From Bugula neritina (lineage: Eukaryota > Bryozoa > Gymnolaemata > Cheilostomatida > Bugulidae): a stretch of 64,000 bases of DNA. Below, piece after piece: positions 1-19,000 of this stretch (positions are counted from its first letter, which is position 1; each line of letters opens with the position of its first letter). The translations under genes and the position numbers were made by a program. The stretch lies in the NCBI GenBank assembly GCA_964035545.1, contig OZ037766.1, positions 2,910,501 through 2,974,500 of the forward strand, in the 5' to 3' direction. A model generated the notes under the pieces. The model made no database searches, was not told the DNA's origin, and saw only the letters and a list, made by a program, of their open reading frames with translations.

Positions 1-1497
1 GTATTAAAGCACAAAATGAAGACTGTGCTTCCAGAATAACTTTTGTTTTACTGTCCTTAATGTTAATGGTATAACAATATATTTCAAAGTTTCACAACGA
101 AGCTCTGTATTTAATAAACATGGTTAAGTATTTAGAATGTTATTTGACATTTGTTTGGCTACCATACAAAAATGTAATGGTTAAGTAGGTGTATTTGTCA
201 AAATGCATAAAGTCAATCAAGTTTCAGCTTTGATGCAGCTCATAAATTTGTATTTTGATATCTGCTAGAAATATTTCAAAATCTTACTTAAATACTTCCA
301 TAACATTCATTGAATGTCAACATATAACATCAAAACATTGAACATCAAAAATAACGTTCTTTCTAATATTTTCTATACTGTCCCTCAAATAATTTTGTAG
401 GTTAATACATTTTTGCATGCTTCAAATACCTGTTTCTCAACTTTATTATACTTCAGATTTTTAAGTGTTGGCATTCTCATAACTATATAAATGACATGCT
501 GAACAGTAATCAAATATTCGCTTTGATTATATTGAATATTTATTTGACCTAGTAACTGTTTGAGTTAGTTGAGGAAATGGAGCACTAGTAACTGTTGCCA
601 ATTTGTGGCTTCTATTTTGGTTTGCTTTCTTTTTGGAAAAATAAGTTGGCAATAGATTTCATAACAATTTTAATTACATTGAACCTATTTGATTTAAATA
701 ATCCATGTGATATGGTTGATAATTTTAGTCTTTTCTTTAGTTTCTGTTTTTCAGTTTTACATTTCTGTGAGTGCTAATGAGTACATGAACTAATGCGATG
801 CTATCAAAATGATGCTATCAAAACCTGAAGTTTAATTTAGAATGTGCTCCAAATGCTTTAACTTCAAAAATCAAATGGAAAAGTTTCAAAAGTAGGTAGG
901 GACTCCACCACTTTTCCATCCCTCCCACATCCATCCATAAAGTTCTCTTCGTATGCCAGATTTACTCTTTAAAGCTCATTCAGTTTTCTACTCTAATAAT
1001 TTTCAGTTCATGCACTCTATCAATACTCGATAATCAATCATGAATCTCGATCTTCCTCACTATTTAGTGGCAGCAGGTAACGGGAGAAACTGTTTTCAGG
1101 AGGCAGCACTGTGAAATGACCTTTCAACTTTCCTAAGATCTATTAGTAGCTCTGTTTAAGAGGAAGTAGAGGCTTTTCCTGTTGGAAAAGCTGTTTTGGT
1201 TTGTGTTGCTTTCGGACAAAGTTGCTTTCAGCTTGTATATGAATAGCTAGGCTATAGTTCATTGGGCCTCGTCATCTCTTTCTTTGCATTTATAAAGTTT
1301 TTTTAATACTAAGTTAAAGAAATAAAACAAACAAGCTTTATATAAAATATTATGAAATAAAACAAACTAATTTTATGTAAGTCATGTACAATCTTATAAT
1401 ACACTTTATTTACAGCCATTGCCATATGTTAGTTACACTAATAATTATATAATAAATATAAAGTACTAGTATTGTTATATAACTTTTTATTCAACAG
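1..1497. other. Left edge: intron or upstream DNA of aminotransferase copy A
   Basis: AT-rich sequence with no recognisable exon. By comparison with copy B, two further 5' exons (counterparts of 7299-7527 and 7744-7890) should precede the first visible exon at 1498, but nothing resembling them is present. They lie left of the window or are lost. The last 100 bases or so before 1498 align clearly with the intron end before 8942. Confidence 0.6.
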
Positions 1498-4400
1498 TTG
1501 TGGTGCTGGTGGCCCCTGCATGGGTGACCTATCATTCTCAAGTCACGTTGACTGGCAAAAAATCAATAGTCATACAAACAACTTACGAAGATGGGTGGAA
1601 GCTGACCCCCCACTCTCTAACGCAGGTAAATATGTTGAAATATTGGCTAAATGGTTTTTATCATCAGGCTTGTAGCTACATGTTTAATAAGTTATAGTTT
1701 TTATTATTTAACAGTTTTTGCTGTGTAGGCTAATACAAAACCCATTAAATTGCTAGTCTACAAACTTTTAATGTTTTTTTTTGTTGAAATTTATAAATTT
1801 AGCTTTTCAAGTTTTAGTGAAAAAATTGTAATATGCAATGGGAACGCCCTACAACTCACACTATAACCTTAAAATTTCTTGCAACGGTTTTATATTACAT
1901 CTTTGTATTGTTTGATTATATAGACCATTACAATGCAATTCATTACTATTTCAACATCAAACCGTTACCAGAATATTAGTGTAAGACCCGCAATAATTGT
2001 ACGACAACTTGTTTGCAATGCTCATGTCATAACTGGACTATGCAGTTATTTTTTAAGCCAACACTTGTAAAATTGATATAATATTTAGGAGGTTTATTGT
2101 GAATTTTTCCTCGAAGCAGAATCTTGAGTTAGAATGCAGTCAGATTTGAAGGAGAGTAAAAACCCTACCCTTTACTTTTGCAATGTTTACTTTACAGGCT
2201 ATTGAAAGACAAGCTCAGCCTTATGAGAATAAGCTAGTAATATTCACAAACCCAGGAAATCCTAGTATGTAGCAGTACTCGCTAATAGGTTTCATTTATC
2301 ATTGTGATATTCTAGTTATTTAGTACATGTTATTATCTCTAACTTTATATAGCTAACTACTAGCTACTATCTACTATCTACTATTGCAATGGAATTGAGA
2401 TTTTTAACTAATTTATCAAATTGCCAAGGGATGGAAGATTGTAGCTTTTGGTTTAGCTTGGGTCTGTCCGTGTATTGGTACGTGTTGGTTGGGGTGGCTG
2501 CGAAGTACCTCCAGCTCCTGTCTCAATCTATAGAGAGAATTGGGGTTTGGGTGGTGGTACTGTGCAGTTCCCAATAATTAATTTCTAGTATTTAATAAAT
2601 AATTTATTTTTTTTGTTTTATAAAACGTCTTCATAAATTTTTTTTGTTTAGTAATAGTTTTTCTTACAATTTACATCATTTCATATGCTGTGATATATTC
2701 ATTATTTGATACACGCTAGATCTACAATAATATACCGATACTGTGTTGATAGATGGACAAGTGTACACTGCGGAAGAGTTGAGAGATTTGGCCGAAGTTT
2801 TCAGGAAATACAAAATGATTGTCGTCAGCGATGAGATATATTCCTACTTGACGTATGATGATACTGAATACGTGTCACTATCTAAGGTACTTTAATCTTA
2901 TTGGTTATGCCTTAGTTGTATTAGGTTAATGTGACGGAGAGCAGAATTTTATACAGTCAGTTTTCATCTAATTAAATAATGCATCATTGCAGAATTTAAT
3001 GTTTTTAGTAATAATTTCTAGAAAGATAGCAATCTACTAAAGAAATAGTTGCTCCCAAGGCCTCGTTATAAAACTTGAAAAGATCTAATTTAATTAGAAA
3101 TTTGCAGTTTGCTGTGTTTTCAATGTTTCTAATGTGAATTTATATTAGATTAGTAGTTAGATATTGGATTAGTTTATTGATTTTATTACTTCAGTTCTAC
3201 CCAGAAGGCACAGTGATCACCACAGGCCTGTCTAAATGGGCAAGTGGGGGAGGATGGAGAATTGGATACGCCATGTTTCCACCAGAGTTGTCTTTCCTAA
3301 GGAATCTACTTGGTAGTGCTGCCAGTCACACCTTCACTTGTGCAGCCGCTCCTCAGCAGTACGCTGTTGCTGAAGTAGGTCAATTAAATGATTGGGTCTT
3401 ACTAAAGTAGGTCAAATAAAATAATTGGTTCTTACAAAAGTAAGTCAAATAGTAAGAACCTGTATGTGAATAAATCAGATAGCAGTCTGTTTCTCCTGAG
3501 TAATACTTGAAACAAGTAGTATAACTTGGCGCATAAGGCAGTAGCACTGGAAAAGTTCTACTGTTGAGCTCATATTAGAAAAAACATGGTTAAACTAGTT
3601 GCTTACTCTTTGGATCAAAGCCCTAATAAGAGCTGAAAACTCCCAATATGCCCGTCCTACAGCCTAGCGTGAGGTTAGGCCAATACAGTTCCAGATTACA
3701 CGTGACAACCTGCAACCACCTTGCATTCATTGTCTTCTCCACCAATACACATTTCACTAACACAACAATACTCAACTGTATGTACTAGATACCCATGACT
3801 ATACTTGAGAAGCAAATTTTTACGGTTTGTAAATTATTGTAGGTTATGATTCAGTCAGCACTCCTTTGCCGTTTTCAAAACGCTGCCTCAGATTATTTTC
3901 TTGTAAAATTTGTCCTCTATTGATTAGAAAAATGCTATAATAATATCTCCCAATGCTTTTACATATTGGTTTCACAGGGTCCACTTATGTAAAAATTACA
4001 ATAATAATTTTGTGTCGGATTTGTTTTTAGCAATTATTTAGATTAAATATCTCTTTTAGTATTTCAACAACCATGAAGCTTGTGCTGAATACATGAAGCA
4101 TTGCACTAGGATCTTACACGCTGTCGGCTTATTCTGTAGCAGGTAAGATTTCATACTGCAGCACCAACGCTATAATTATCCTTATATTACTTTAAGAAGA
4201 CAACTTCTAAATTGTATGTGTGTGTGCAATTTGTCAAAATATTGATACAATTCTATTTTTCTGCTGTTTGATGTTTGTTAGAAAGAAGCAAACTATAAGA
4301 GAACACATTTGATGAATTATCGCAATGCTTGAGTGTTTGAGGTTGTTTAGAATAAAAATTCAATACATTGCAGCTGACAGTTTCTATTTTCTATATTATA

Positions 4401-5702
4401 CAGGAAGTTGAGAGAAGCTGGTCTCAAAGTAAAAGACTCAAATGCTAGCTATTATATGTATCCTGATTTCTCTAACTTCCGAGACAAATTGGCTAAGAGA
4501 TCAATTTTCACTGCTGAAGAGATGTGTGCAGCTATGTTTACTGAAACAAAAGTTGCGGTAAGTGAAATGATCCGAAAAAACTTTGAATGTATGGATTAGC
4601 ATGCCAAATAATAGTGAAAACATTGATGTTTCATGTGCTACTATCATAAGCTTTAAAAAAAAAAGATGACCGATTGGTAAACTAACTGCCTGAAGGTCAA
4701 ATATTTACTAACATCACTCAAGTCTGCATACTGAACTTTTAAGCACTAGCTAGTTCTTAATCAGATTTAAGCTCTAGTCACCAATCTTTAGTAATCAAAC
4801 TAAAATTAAAACACACTGCAAAGCATTTCGTTCTCCTGATTCACAATCTCATTTTATATTTTGTTATTATACAACTTTATGCCAATCACTAGAAATTTAA
4901 CAACCAATCTCATATTTAGATAAAATAACTATTTTTTTCATAAAGGTCTGTGTGTCTTTGTTTATTATTGAAATTTGTTTCAGTTTTGAATGGCTAGCAA
5001 CTAGTCTACAGTGACACTGCAATTATAAAAACATCATCTAAACTAATATGTTCCGCAGTTAAAATATTATCTATTCCACTTTAAGCTTATTCAAGTACTT
5101 AAGATTGAATAATAATTAATTTAATTGAACTATATTATTTCATTGTTTAAATTTTGTAGCTGTTAGCTGGGGGTGTCACTCACTTAGATTCTCCCGAAAG
5201 CCTGACTGTCCAACTCTGTTACGTCAACTTTGATGGAAAAGCAGCGTTGGCAGCGAGTAGGAAAATTGGGTTCGCGACCAAGATTGGGGATGAGTTCGTG
5301 TTGAAGAACTGTGGCGCAACAGTGGAAGCTATTGAAGTGAGTCCAGTCATAATATTCATTGTTACTAGCAGCAATATACAAGAAACGTATAAATGAGTTT
5401 AAGACGAGAGATTCAGATACTGTAAAATTTTATGTTTTGTACAAGAGTACTTTTTGAATGTGTTATTAATTAAAATCAGTTGGATAGATTTGTAAAGCCT
5501 GTGGTAAAACTTGTTTTTAATAAAATAAAGCAAGTTGTGGGAAGAAATAAAGTTTTTAATACAGAAGGATGTTTGGGAGTCGTTGGCTCTTGTCAACTCA
5601 TGCCATTTATCTATATATTAGTTCAGTGTAAGTTTTCATATTGATATAATCTTTGTTTTGTAGGAAATTACCAAATGGTGCAACAAACTTCAGGAATCTT
5701 GA
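1498..5702 (+). CDS. Class I PLP-dependent aminotransferase, copy A (5'-partial, altered active site)
   Basis: Exons: 1498-1625, 2198-2264, 2753-2886, 3195-3374, 4060-4142, 4404-4557, 5160-5336, 5664-5702 (TGA). All have GT-AG borders and compatible phases, and boundaries match copy B exactly. Family: fold-type I aminotransferases that move an amino group to a 2-oxo acid using pyridoxal phosphate; substrate not predictable. Seen: the SDEIY motif (PLP-pyridine Asp and the Tyr), the Schiff-base lysine in TGLSKW, and the GGWRIGY arginine. Odd: the NPxNPTG motif reads NPGNPNG across the 2264/2753 junction. The C-terminal arginine that normally holds the substrate alpha-carboxylate is Gln (CAA at 5211-5213), where copy B has Arg. 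The first two exons are not in the window. The remaining frame is fully open, so this is not an obvious pseudogene. It may be a paralog with changed or lost activity. A poly(A) signal AATAAA lies at 6044-6049. Confidence 0.85.
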
Positions 5703-7298
5703 AATGTGGCCCTGAACGATGATGAAATGGCAAAGATAATTTCTTTTCGCAATTATTTTGCTTCATTTTATACCCTTTCAACCTTTTATTTGCAATATTA
5801 TGTATGTCTACATTATTAGGTAACTACTGAATGGCTTTTTAGTAGTTGGGGTATTTTATATAAGTATGTTAAAGTTTAGTGAGTTTATTACTCATTACTA
5901 TGCAATGACTATTTTTGAGTTATTTTAAAAATGCAGTTGTTTAATCTTAAGTGTAGCAATTTTGATTTCACCAACCTCTTTAGTTCTATTATAATATATG
6001 AAGAAATTTATAAAATTAATATGGTGATAATGTAAAACATATAAATAAATATGTACAAAATTCATAGCGGACACTTTATTCTTCTAAAGGTACAAGTTTA
6101 AACCAGTGTCCACAATCACATTGCTGTGTTTCTCCCAGTTCTAACCTCATTCATTTAATCACGAGGAACAGCAAAATAATAAATAATAAACATGTGCACA
6201 ATATGAAAGGTTTGCCATTCTATGGATGGCTTAAGTACTTTGACTTGAATTAGCAAAATTTCAAAGTATACTGCAGTAGAAATGTTAGTACCCAGTTAAG
6301 ACCAGCTATAGAAAACAATTCTTTAAGCCTTTACTCTGCATATTATATAGATAAAACTCAGCACATGTCTGTGGAAAATATTGCAATCTATGACCCCAAG
6401 CTTTGTGCTGCATCTATCGATCTCCATGTTTAACACTTCATAGCTTGGTTGTTTGTTGCAAAACAATGGCCTTTTTTATTTCAATCAACAGCCTCAGCAT
6501 ACTCAACTAAGATATTTACTTACATGTAGCTTAGCTATTGCATGCACATGATTGGTAGAAAAAGTTACACCCTCAAAACTAATCCTATAACATACAGCTC
6601 ACTAGGTAGTAGCACTAGCTTGCAACTCTAGAAAAGGTAAGCATGCTTTAACTATCAGTATTCTATTTAAACAAAAAGATAATAAACTTTCAACAATTGC
6701 AGCTTTTCAACAAAGAGGCTAAAATAAACAAAAACATTTATAAATTGATAATAGAAATACTTTACTTTACTAGGCTGTACGTTCTCTATCTCTATACAAA
6801 CTATATAATATTATTTTGTAATAGATAGTTACTACTACTACTAGTGCTTGTTAATTTCTCTGTGGCTTAACTAATCAATATTATTCACATGCTAGTAATT
6901 ATTATGTTGTTGTATTTTACAATAGTTCACAATGCCAGCTCCTACGCAGCTACAGTGCTGCAGACAGCAAGCATCTGATGCTACAGTAGCTGAGAAATTA
7001 TGACAGAAGTTAATCTTTTCGAGATGCTGTTTTAGTTGCAGAAAATAGCCTAAGTTCGATGTAGAAAAATTTACCACTTTATAGTTTTATTAGTGTTTAG
7101 AAACGTTTCCTATTCAATTGCAATAAAAAAGTTAAATATTTATTATTCACTGGGCTGAGCCCTAATCAGGAGATTTTTTTACCAGTAACACACATAAGTA
7201 TACTTAGTTTATAGACATGTCTTTGATCTGTATGATCTCTATAGTTGGTAGTTGTTTTCTCTGCTAGCTGATTGAATCATCCTCTCTTATTTAGGAAA
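5703..7298. other. Spacer between aminotransferase copies
   Basis: Contains the copied 3' flank of copy A, a dead COX5B exon at 6076-6168, and about 1.1 kb of AT-rich sequence with no gene seen. A good 3' splice acceptor (pyrimidine tract ending in AG at 7294) lies five bases before the start codon of copy B, suggesting that its 5' UTR is spliced. Confidence 0.5.
6076..6168 (-). pseudogene. Duplicated, decayed last exon of COX5B
   Basis: On the minus strand this stretch is near-identical to the terminal coding exon of the intact COX5B gene (13538-13641), including the CDCGHWFKLV zinc-site region and the same stop position (TAA here, TGA in the intact gene). The tryptophan codon of the intact exon (IKWMRL) is TGA here, and homology stops at about 6168, before the splice acceptor. 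No other COX5B exon follows. It is therefore a passenger fragment from the tandem duplication of the convergent aminotransferase gene. Confidence 0.85.
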
Positions 7299-13224
<5,926 letters not shown>

Positions 13225-13537
13225 AATGTGGATCTGCATGAAGGCCAACTGGCAGAAATAATTTCTTGTTGTGTTTCATTTTAACCTCTTACTTGCAATA
13301 TTATATCTGCTTACATCATTACATAACTACTATATGGCTTTTCAGTATTTAAGTTAGGGCACTTTTCACAAATCACTTATAAAATGCAGTTGTTTAATTT
13401 TGAGTTTAAAAATTTTTATTTCACAAACTTATATAGTTCTATTACATATGATGCAATAATAGAACAAATTTATAAAATTAATATGGTGATAATGTAAAAC
13501 ATATAAATAAATATGTACAAAATTCATAGCGGACACC

Positions 13538-15644
13538 TCATTCTTCTAAAGGTACAAGCTTAAACCAGTGTCCACAATCACATTGCTGTGTTTCTCCCAG
13601 TTCTAACCTCATCCATTTAATCACCAAGGAATCCGGTTTACCTACAGTGAGACAGTATACAGTACAATGAGCACTCTGGTTTGAATTAGCAAACTTTTGA
13701 AATATACATTAGTATCTTTTACCTAGGAGGCAAGAACATCAATAAATGATATAATATACTTACAAATACAGCCCATAGTCCTTTCCTTGTATATAGTAGG
13801 TACCAATGTAGGCTTAGTCTGTGTACCAGCAGGTACTGTTAATGTATTCATTTCAAAAGGATTCTAAAGTGAAATACAGAAAAGCAACAAATTAGTGTCT
13901 TAGTGTTATAATATTCTCAACACAGTAGATTGTATTGGAGCAACTGTGGTGTAATGGTTGATGCATTGGCCCAGTGAGACACGAGGTCAGTGGTTAGAGT
14001 CCAAACACGGTTGTGATGTTAGGAAGAGCATCCAGTCATGATTGCTCCTGTGCCCCATATGAATAAGTCCTTAGTCCCTTTAAAAACATCTTTTATGGCA
14101 GAGGTTCTCACAGGGTTAGTAACTATAAACTTCCATTACAAAGCATTACTTGCTACGTACATCTAAGCCCTTCACTTTTTGTAGCAACTCCCATCTTTCT
14201 ACATTTTCAGCTTCCTCTTCTGCAGCTCCCTCTAGGGGCAGTTTTTCACCTAAACGATTACCACAAGAATGTATTGATATTAAAAACCTTTCAAAAAACT
14301 CCAGCTATTAGAAGTCTACCAATATTTTTCTAAAATATGATTCCAAGTACTTAGAATTAAAAGGGGAACAACTCTGATTAAAGCAGCAAATAAAATTTAC
14401 CTACTGACTCAACTAGTATGAATACCTGGACTGTGAATAATATGTTGACTAAAATTAAAATAAAACCAACCATGACCTCTAAATCTTTTAGTGAATTTAC
14501 TGCACTAAAGAATGTCCTAGCTATAATGAAGATGAATTCTCATTTGGTTTCATCCCAGTTAGACGCCATTTTTTATTTTAGTACCACTATATAATATAGT
14601 AATATACCTAAATATACCTATATAACTGTTGTATTGATCGCTAATATAAATTATCAATTATCTGGAATTATATTCCAATTTTCACGATTTGTGTGGGACA
14701 AAAAAGCAGTAATACATTGACAAGCAGAAAGGTTACATGTTAAACAACATTCAGATCAACAAACTTTGTCCAATTTTTAAATTAAGATTTCAGTTATAAC
14801 TTGTGTCTTACCACAACCTATTTAAAGATTATTATTCATTACCAACTACTATTAAAAGATAAAACTAACATCACCAAGTTTGTGTCAGGACATCTACATG
14901 ATAGCTTTTGGTCAAACTATTATAATTATTATTTAAATTCTTATTTAAAGCAACTAGTGCCAGTATGAATATCAGTATAAACATTATGATCATACTAATA
15001 GTAATACTATAATACCTGAATATGAATATCTACTATCAGTATGAGTATCAGTAAATCACTCTAAGTATAAATTATTATAAGTTATGACATAAATACTAAA
15101 ATAGAATTAGTCATTAGACAAAACTGTTACTGTTACTGTTAGGCACAGACTTAGAGAAAATATACCAGTAAGAACGAGCGCTAACAGCAACACAAACTGA
15201 CTCTAAGAAGAGAAATACTATTTAATTCTTATTATTATTCATCAAAATGAAAATGTTATTAACATTTTCATTTTGATAAATCATTGTTAATCACTTGAAA
15301 ACGTTAAGCTTTAAAGTCAAAAGTGACTCAAACCTTCAAATAATCAAAAGTCATAGATACAGATAATCCCATATGCTCACACTCACAGACACTGACCGAG
15401 ACTCATAGTGATAGTCATAGTCACTCTCACTCTGAGTTTCAGTTCGGCTCTCACCTGGAAGAAAATTAAACTGTTGTCTACCGTCAGTTGGTGAACTAGA
15501 ATACTGGCGCGTATTGATAATTGTAACCAAAAAAGAATTTGGTTTAAAATAATAGCTTTCTAAATAATTGTTGCCACAAGTGGTCAGCATCTTAACTTTG
15601 TTTTTTATGCTAAAACACCGGTTTAAAAGACCACACGACGCCAT
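13538..15644 (-). CDS. COX5B: Cytochrome c oxidase subunit 5B, mitochondrial
   Basis: Four exons on the minus strand, in transcript order: 15455-15644, 14161-14249, 13764-13863, 13538-13641. They give 160 residues (vertebrate precursors are about 129). Nuclear-encoded zinc-binding subunit of respiratory complex IV on the matrix side of the inner membrane. Seen: a 60-residue Ser/Asn/Arg-rich N-terminus starting MASCGLLNRCFSIKNK, read as a mitochondrial presequence. After it come the family segment VERWELLQKVKGLDNPF, the strand LVPTIYKERTMGCIC, and the C-terminal QQCDCGHWFKLV. The zinc cysteines are CxC at both places; the second is CxxC in mammals, while I recall CxC in invertebrate homologs. 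Head to head with NDUFAF3 (383 bp) and convergent with aminotransferase copy B. Its last exon was copied to 6076-6168. Confidence 0.95.
13935..14140 (+). mobile_element. tRNA-derived SINE, core family (copy 2)
   Basis: tRNA-like head from 13940, then the core GATGTTAGGAAGAGCATCC, ATTGCTCCTGTGCCCC and a TCTCACAGGG-containing tail. It is inserted in an intron of COX5B (between 13864 and 14160), opposite to the gene's direction. Confidence 0.8.
15241..15277. repeat. Perfect 18-bp inverted repeat
   Basis: Arms 15241-15258 and 15260-15277 are exact reverse complements with one base between them. The element lies in intron 1 of COX5B. Its role is unknown; it could be a remnant of a hairpin element. 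Confidence 0.85.
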
Positions 15645-16027
15645 GCTGATGCTACTGCTAGTAGTAGTTTCATAAACACTAGACTTTTAGCCTTGGAGCA
15701 TGTTATGCACTTGGTCAAATTAACCCAGGTCTACAGGTCTTCCATAACGCGTGTCAACGATCGAGCTTTTTTGCGATGCCTTGATATGTCCTTTTAGCTC
15801 CTCCGACATTATAATACAATCCTGTTAAGGGATCATTGCAGTTAGTAGTAGTAGTAGTACTAGTCAATCCAGCAATATCAAAATGACAATTGTAATTTCA
15901 TGGTACAGACATTCTTAAAGTTAATCATTGTGATTGTAATTGATGCGATATTTAAGGCATTTATATTTATTGCTACACACTAGTATTACATTCAATTGAC
16001 TTTGTTATATTTTGAGGTCAAATTAAA
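15645..16027. promoter_or_regulatory. Shared spacer between divergent COX5B and NDUFAF3
   Basis: 383 bp between the two start codons, facing outward. It contains a CpG-bearing patch around 15745-15765. I see no certain TATA box. The short distance and the shared respiratory-chain role suggest a bidirectional promoter; this is inference. Confidence 0.5.
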
Positions 16028-19000
16028 ATGATGAGCTTGCAAAACTTACGGACATTTTTCTACAGACACAGTATGAGTATGAGTACGCGTACACTTGCAG
16101 TTACACTTACAGCTAGTGTTACACCACCATCAGCCTCAGGCTTAGCATCCTCTAAGTTTAGTACTAATTACTCACTTTCAGAATCAGCAAAATTTGGCGT
16201 TGCTGATAAGTTTGTGAGAAGTTTTAGTTTGAAGACTCACTCGAATTCTCAATCTTTGGTTCAACATGAAAACCGAAATTATAAGACTTCAAAGTTGCCC
16301 ATTTGTTATTCAAATTTCAAATTTGATGTTTCAAGTTTGAGCAAACAGTCTACGGGTACAAGAAATAATTCAAATCTGCTGTGTAAAAGATTTTATTCTA
16401 AATGGTAAGCTTACGTTGTATTTTTTACATGTGACATGATTTTAGATGATGCTCTAATCTATAAGTATAGTTTAATAGAAATTCAAATTAACGTATTATT
16501 TATTTATTATTTACTAAGTGTTGGCTTAGCCCTATCATAGGCCTTATGTAAGCTTATTATTGATCAATAAGTTTTTAGTTGATAACTAATAACCGTGGTA
16601 ATACTAATAATATGTTGCACTTATAGCTCTACTTGTATAGTTATAAATGTGGACTTTCACTATAATTATTTGTAGTTGAGCTAAATATAAAGTGCAGTTT
16701 TATGAACTATAAAATAGAAATAAATATGAAGAATTGCATGGCTTCGTGATTTTGATTTTATGCATATATACAGTCATTTGCTTATGAGTTCTACTCTGCT
16801 TAATTTTAGGAACTTGTGTAGTAGTGCCCTTTTGCTGTTAGCCACTCTCAACTAGGTTAAACTGAAACTACAATTATATTTTCATGTTGAGTTAAATGGG
16901 CAAGTCTTTTTGTTCCCAATTTTAATGAAGGAGACACGTGTTTTTGTCTTTTGCCGTTGATTACTAGCAAAATTTAGCAATGAATTCACGCAGTACGGTG
17001 CTCAATAATGTTTCAGGGAAAAGGGATTTCCCCTAAAAAGTCATTTCAATGCAGACTTGGAAGGTGAGCCGTACAAAACAACCGTAACTCTGGAGAACAC
17101 AGAAGGAGAATCAGACTATGTTTATGTGGAGAGCTACAGTAGACTGGGATTCAAGCTGAGTAACGGCATGCGCATCGTAGGACCTCTGGCTATGTTCCCA
17201 AAAACTTGTCTACATTGGAATGTAAGTCATGTGTACATATATACCTTTCTGTAAGTCATATGTGTGGAGTTACTCATCACTTTCCGTCTGATCTATTAAA
17301 ATATGAATTATTTTACTTTCTTTAAAAACTGTTTCTAAGATATTTTGCTGTGAAGACACTGTACTGTGTTTATTTTGCAGGTGAATGGGGCAGAAGATAT
17401 TCACATGCATTCTTTGAGTTTGTTTACTGTCCTGGAACCAAAACTAGGTAAGCTGTCTAACTTCTAGTACTAACTATCAGTAGTACTTACTAGTTAGTAC
17501 TAATAGCCAGTACTAGTAGTTCGTACTAGTAACTATTGGTACTAACTCTTAGTAGTGTTTACTACTAATTAGTACTAATAGTTAGTACTAATAGCTAGTA
17601 CTAGTAGTTAGTACTAGTAGCTGTTGGTACTAACTATTTGTATTAATGATGACTACTAGTACTATTATTACTATTAGTACTGACTACTATTGCTTGTAAT
17701 AGCTTCTCGTGCAAACTACTAGTATTTAGTATTACTAGTTACTGGTCAAGTTCATATGATTCACTTGCTCTGGCTATAGACAAATATAATGTGATAACAC
17801 AGTCATAAATATATTTAATGCTTAAATCTCCAAGTGGACTACATGAATATGTATTCTCTTGATTATAAAGTTTTATTTGACATGTGCTATGTTATCTGAT
17901 AAACCATAATTCTTGCCTATACCTATAGATATTCTTCTGATTGGTGTTGGCGAGCCGTCGGAGGTCAATTATGTTGACAAGGATCTCTACAGGCATTTAA
18001 AGGAAAAGGGAATTAGCTTGGAGCTACTGTCTACGGTTTGTCTTCATTTTTAAAACTTTTTTAGTACTGATAAAGTTTTGGTTACTCAACATCTAGTTGC
18101 GAATAATATTTAAATGCAGTGAATAACTCTGACAATAAAGCGAATTTGCACTCCGCACTACAATATCACCAGCACATAAAATATATAGCTCTCGATAAAT
18201 ACATTTTTCAACTTTGGGAGTTGTCTTCTTTTGATTTAATGTATTGCTTTCAAAAACGTTTTTTCAAACTGTGGGAGTTGTCTTTTTTGAAAACCACTGT
18301 TGATTACAAGCTTGTAAAAAGAATTTTTAGAATAAAAACATTAATGTAGCATAGATAGTTTTTATAGCTGACTGAAAATTGTGAACTGTAATAAATGTTG
18401 AAGATATATTGCATAAGTTTCTTGAAATTTTTCCCACAGCCATTTATTTAGTTGAGTATTCATTGTGTACGCTCTCTTGTACTTATTATATAAAAAGAAA
18501 ATTAGGTTTGGGTTTTTTGAGATATTCAATAAAAGTTGTTGGTTTTCTGTTGAGTTTTCAAAAGAGTTTATGAATAATTATTTTCAGCCTGGTCAAAAAG
18601 TTGTCCGGATACCTTTTGGTAATACATAATTACGATTAGTTGTATTGAATCTTGCAGCATCAGGCCTGCGCGACCTTCAACTTTCTGAATAGCGAGAAGA
18701 GGTGTGTGGCTGCTGCTTTCCTGCCTCCAAAGAGAATAATCTCTCGTAATATGCACGAGTTTATGCTGGCCGACTCCCCAGAACCTTTTGGCGAACTTCT
18801 TTCTAAACCGGAGCCCTTTCCCGATCCAGTGTTTGGGGTAAAATGTTGTTTGATATTAACATCCCTGTTTTATGTGAAAGATGTGTTTTGCATTTAATTT
18901 ATACATTTAATTCGAGTTCAAAGCTTTAATAGGTTGACTGATTGGCCTAGTCTTGGCTCATTTAAACTTCTGTATGTTTAAAATCGTTATCCCCTTAATG

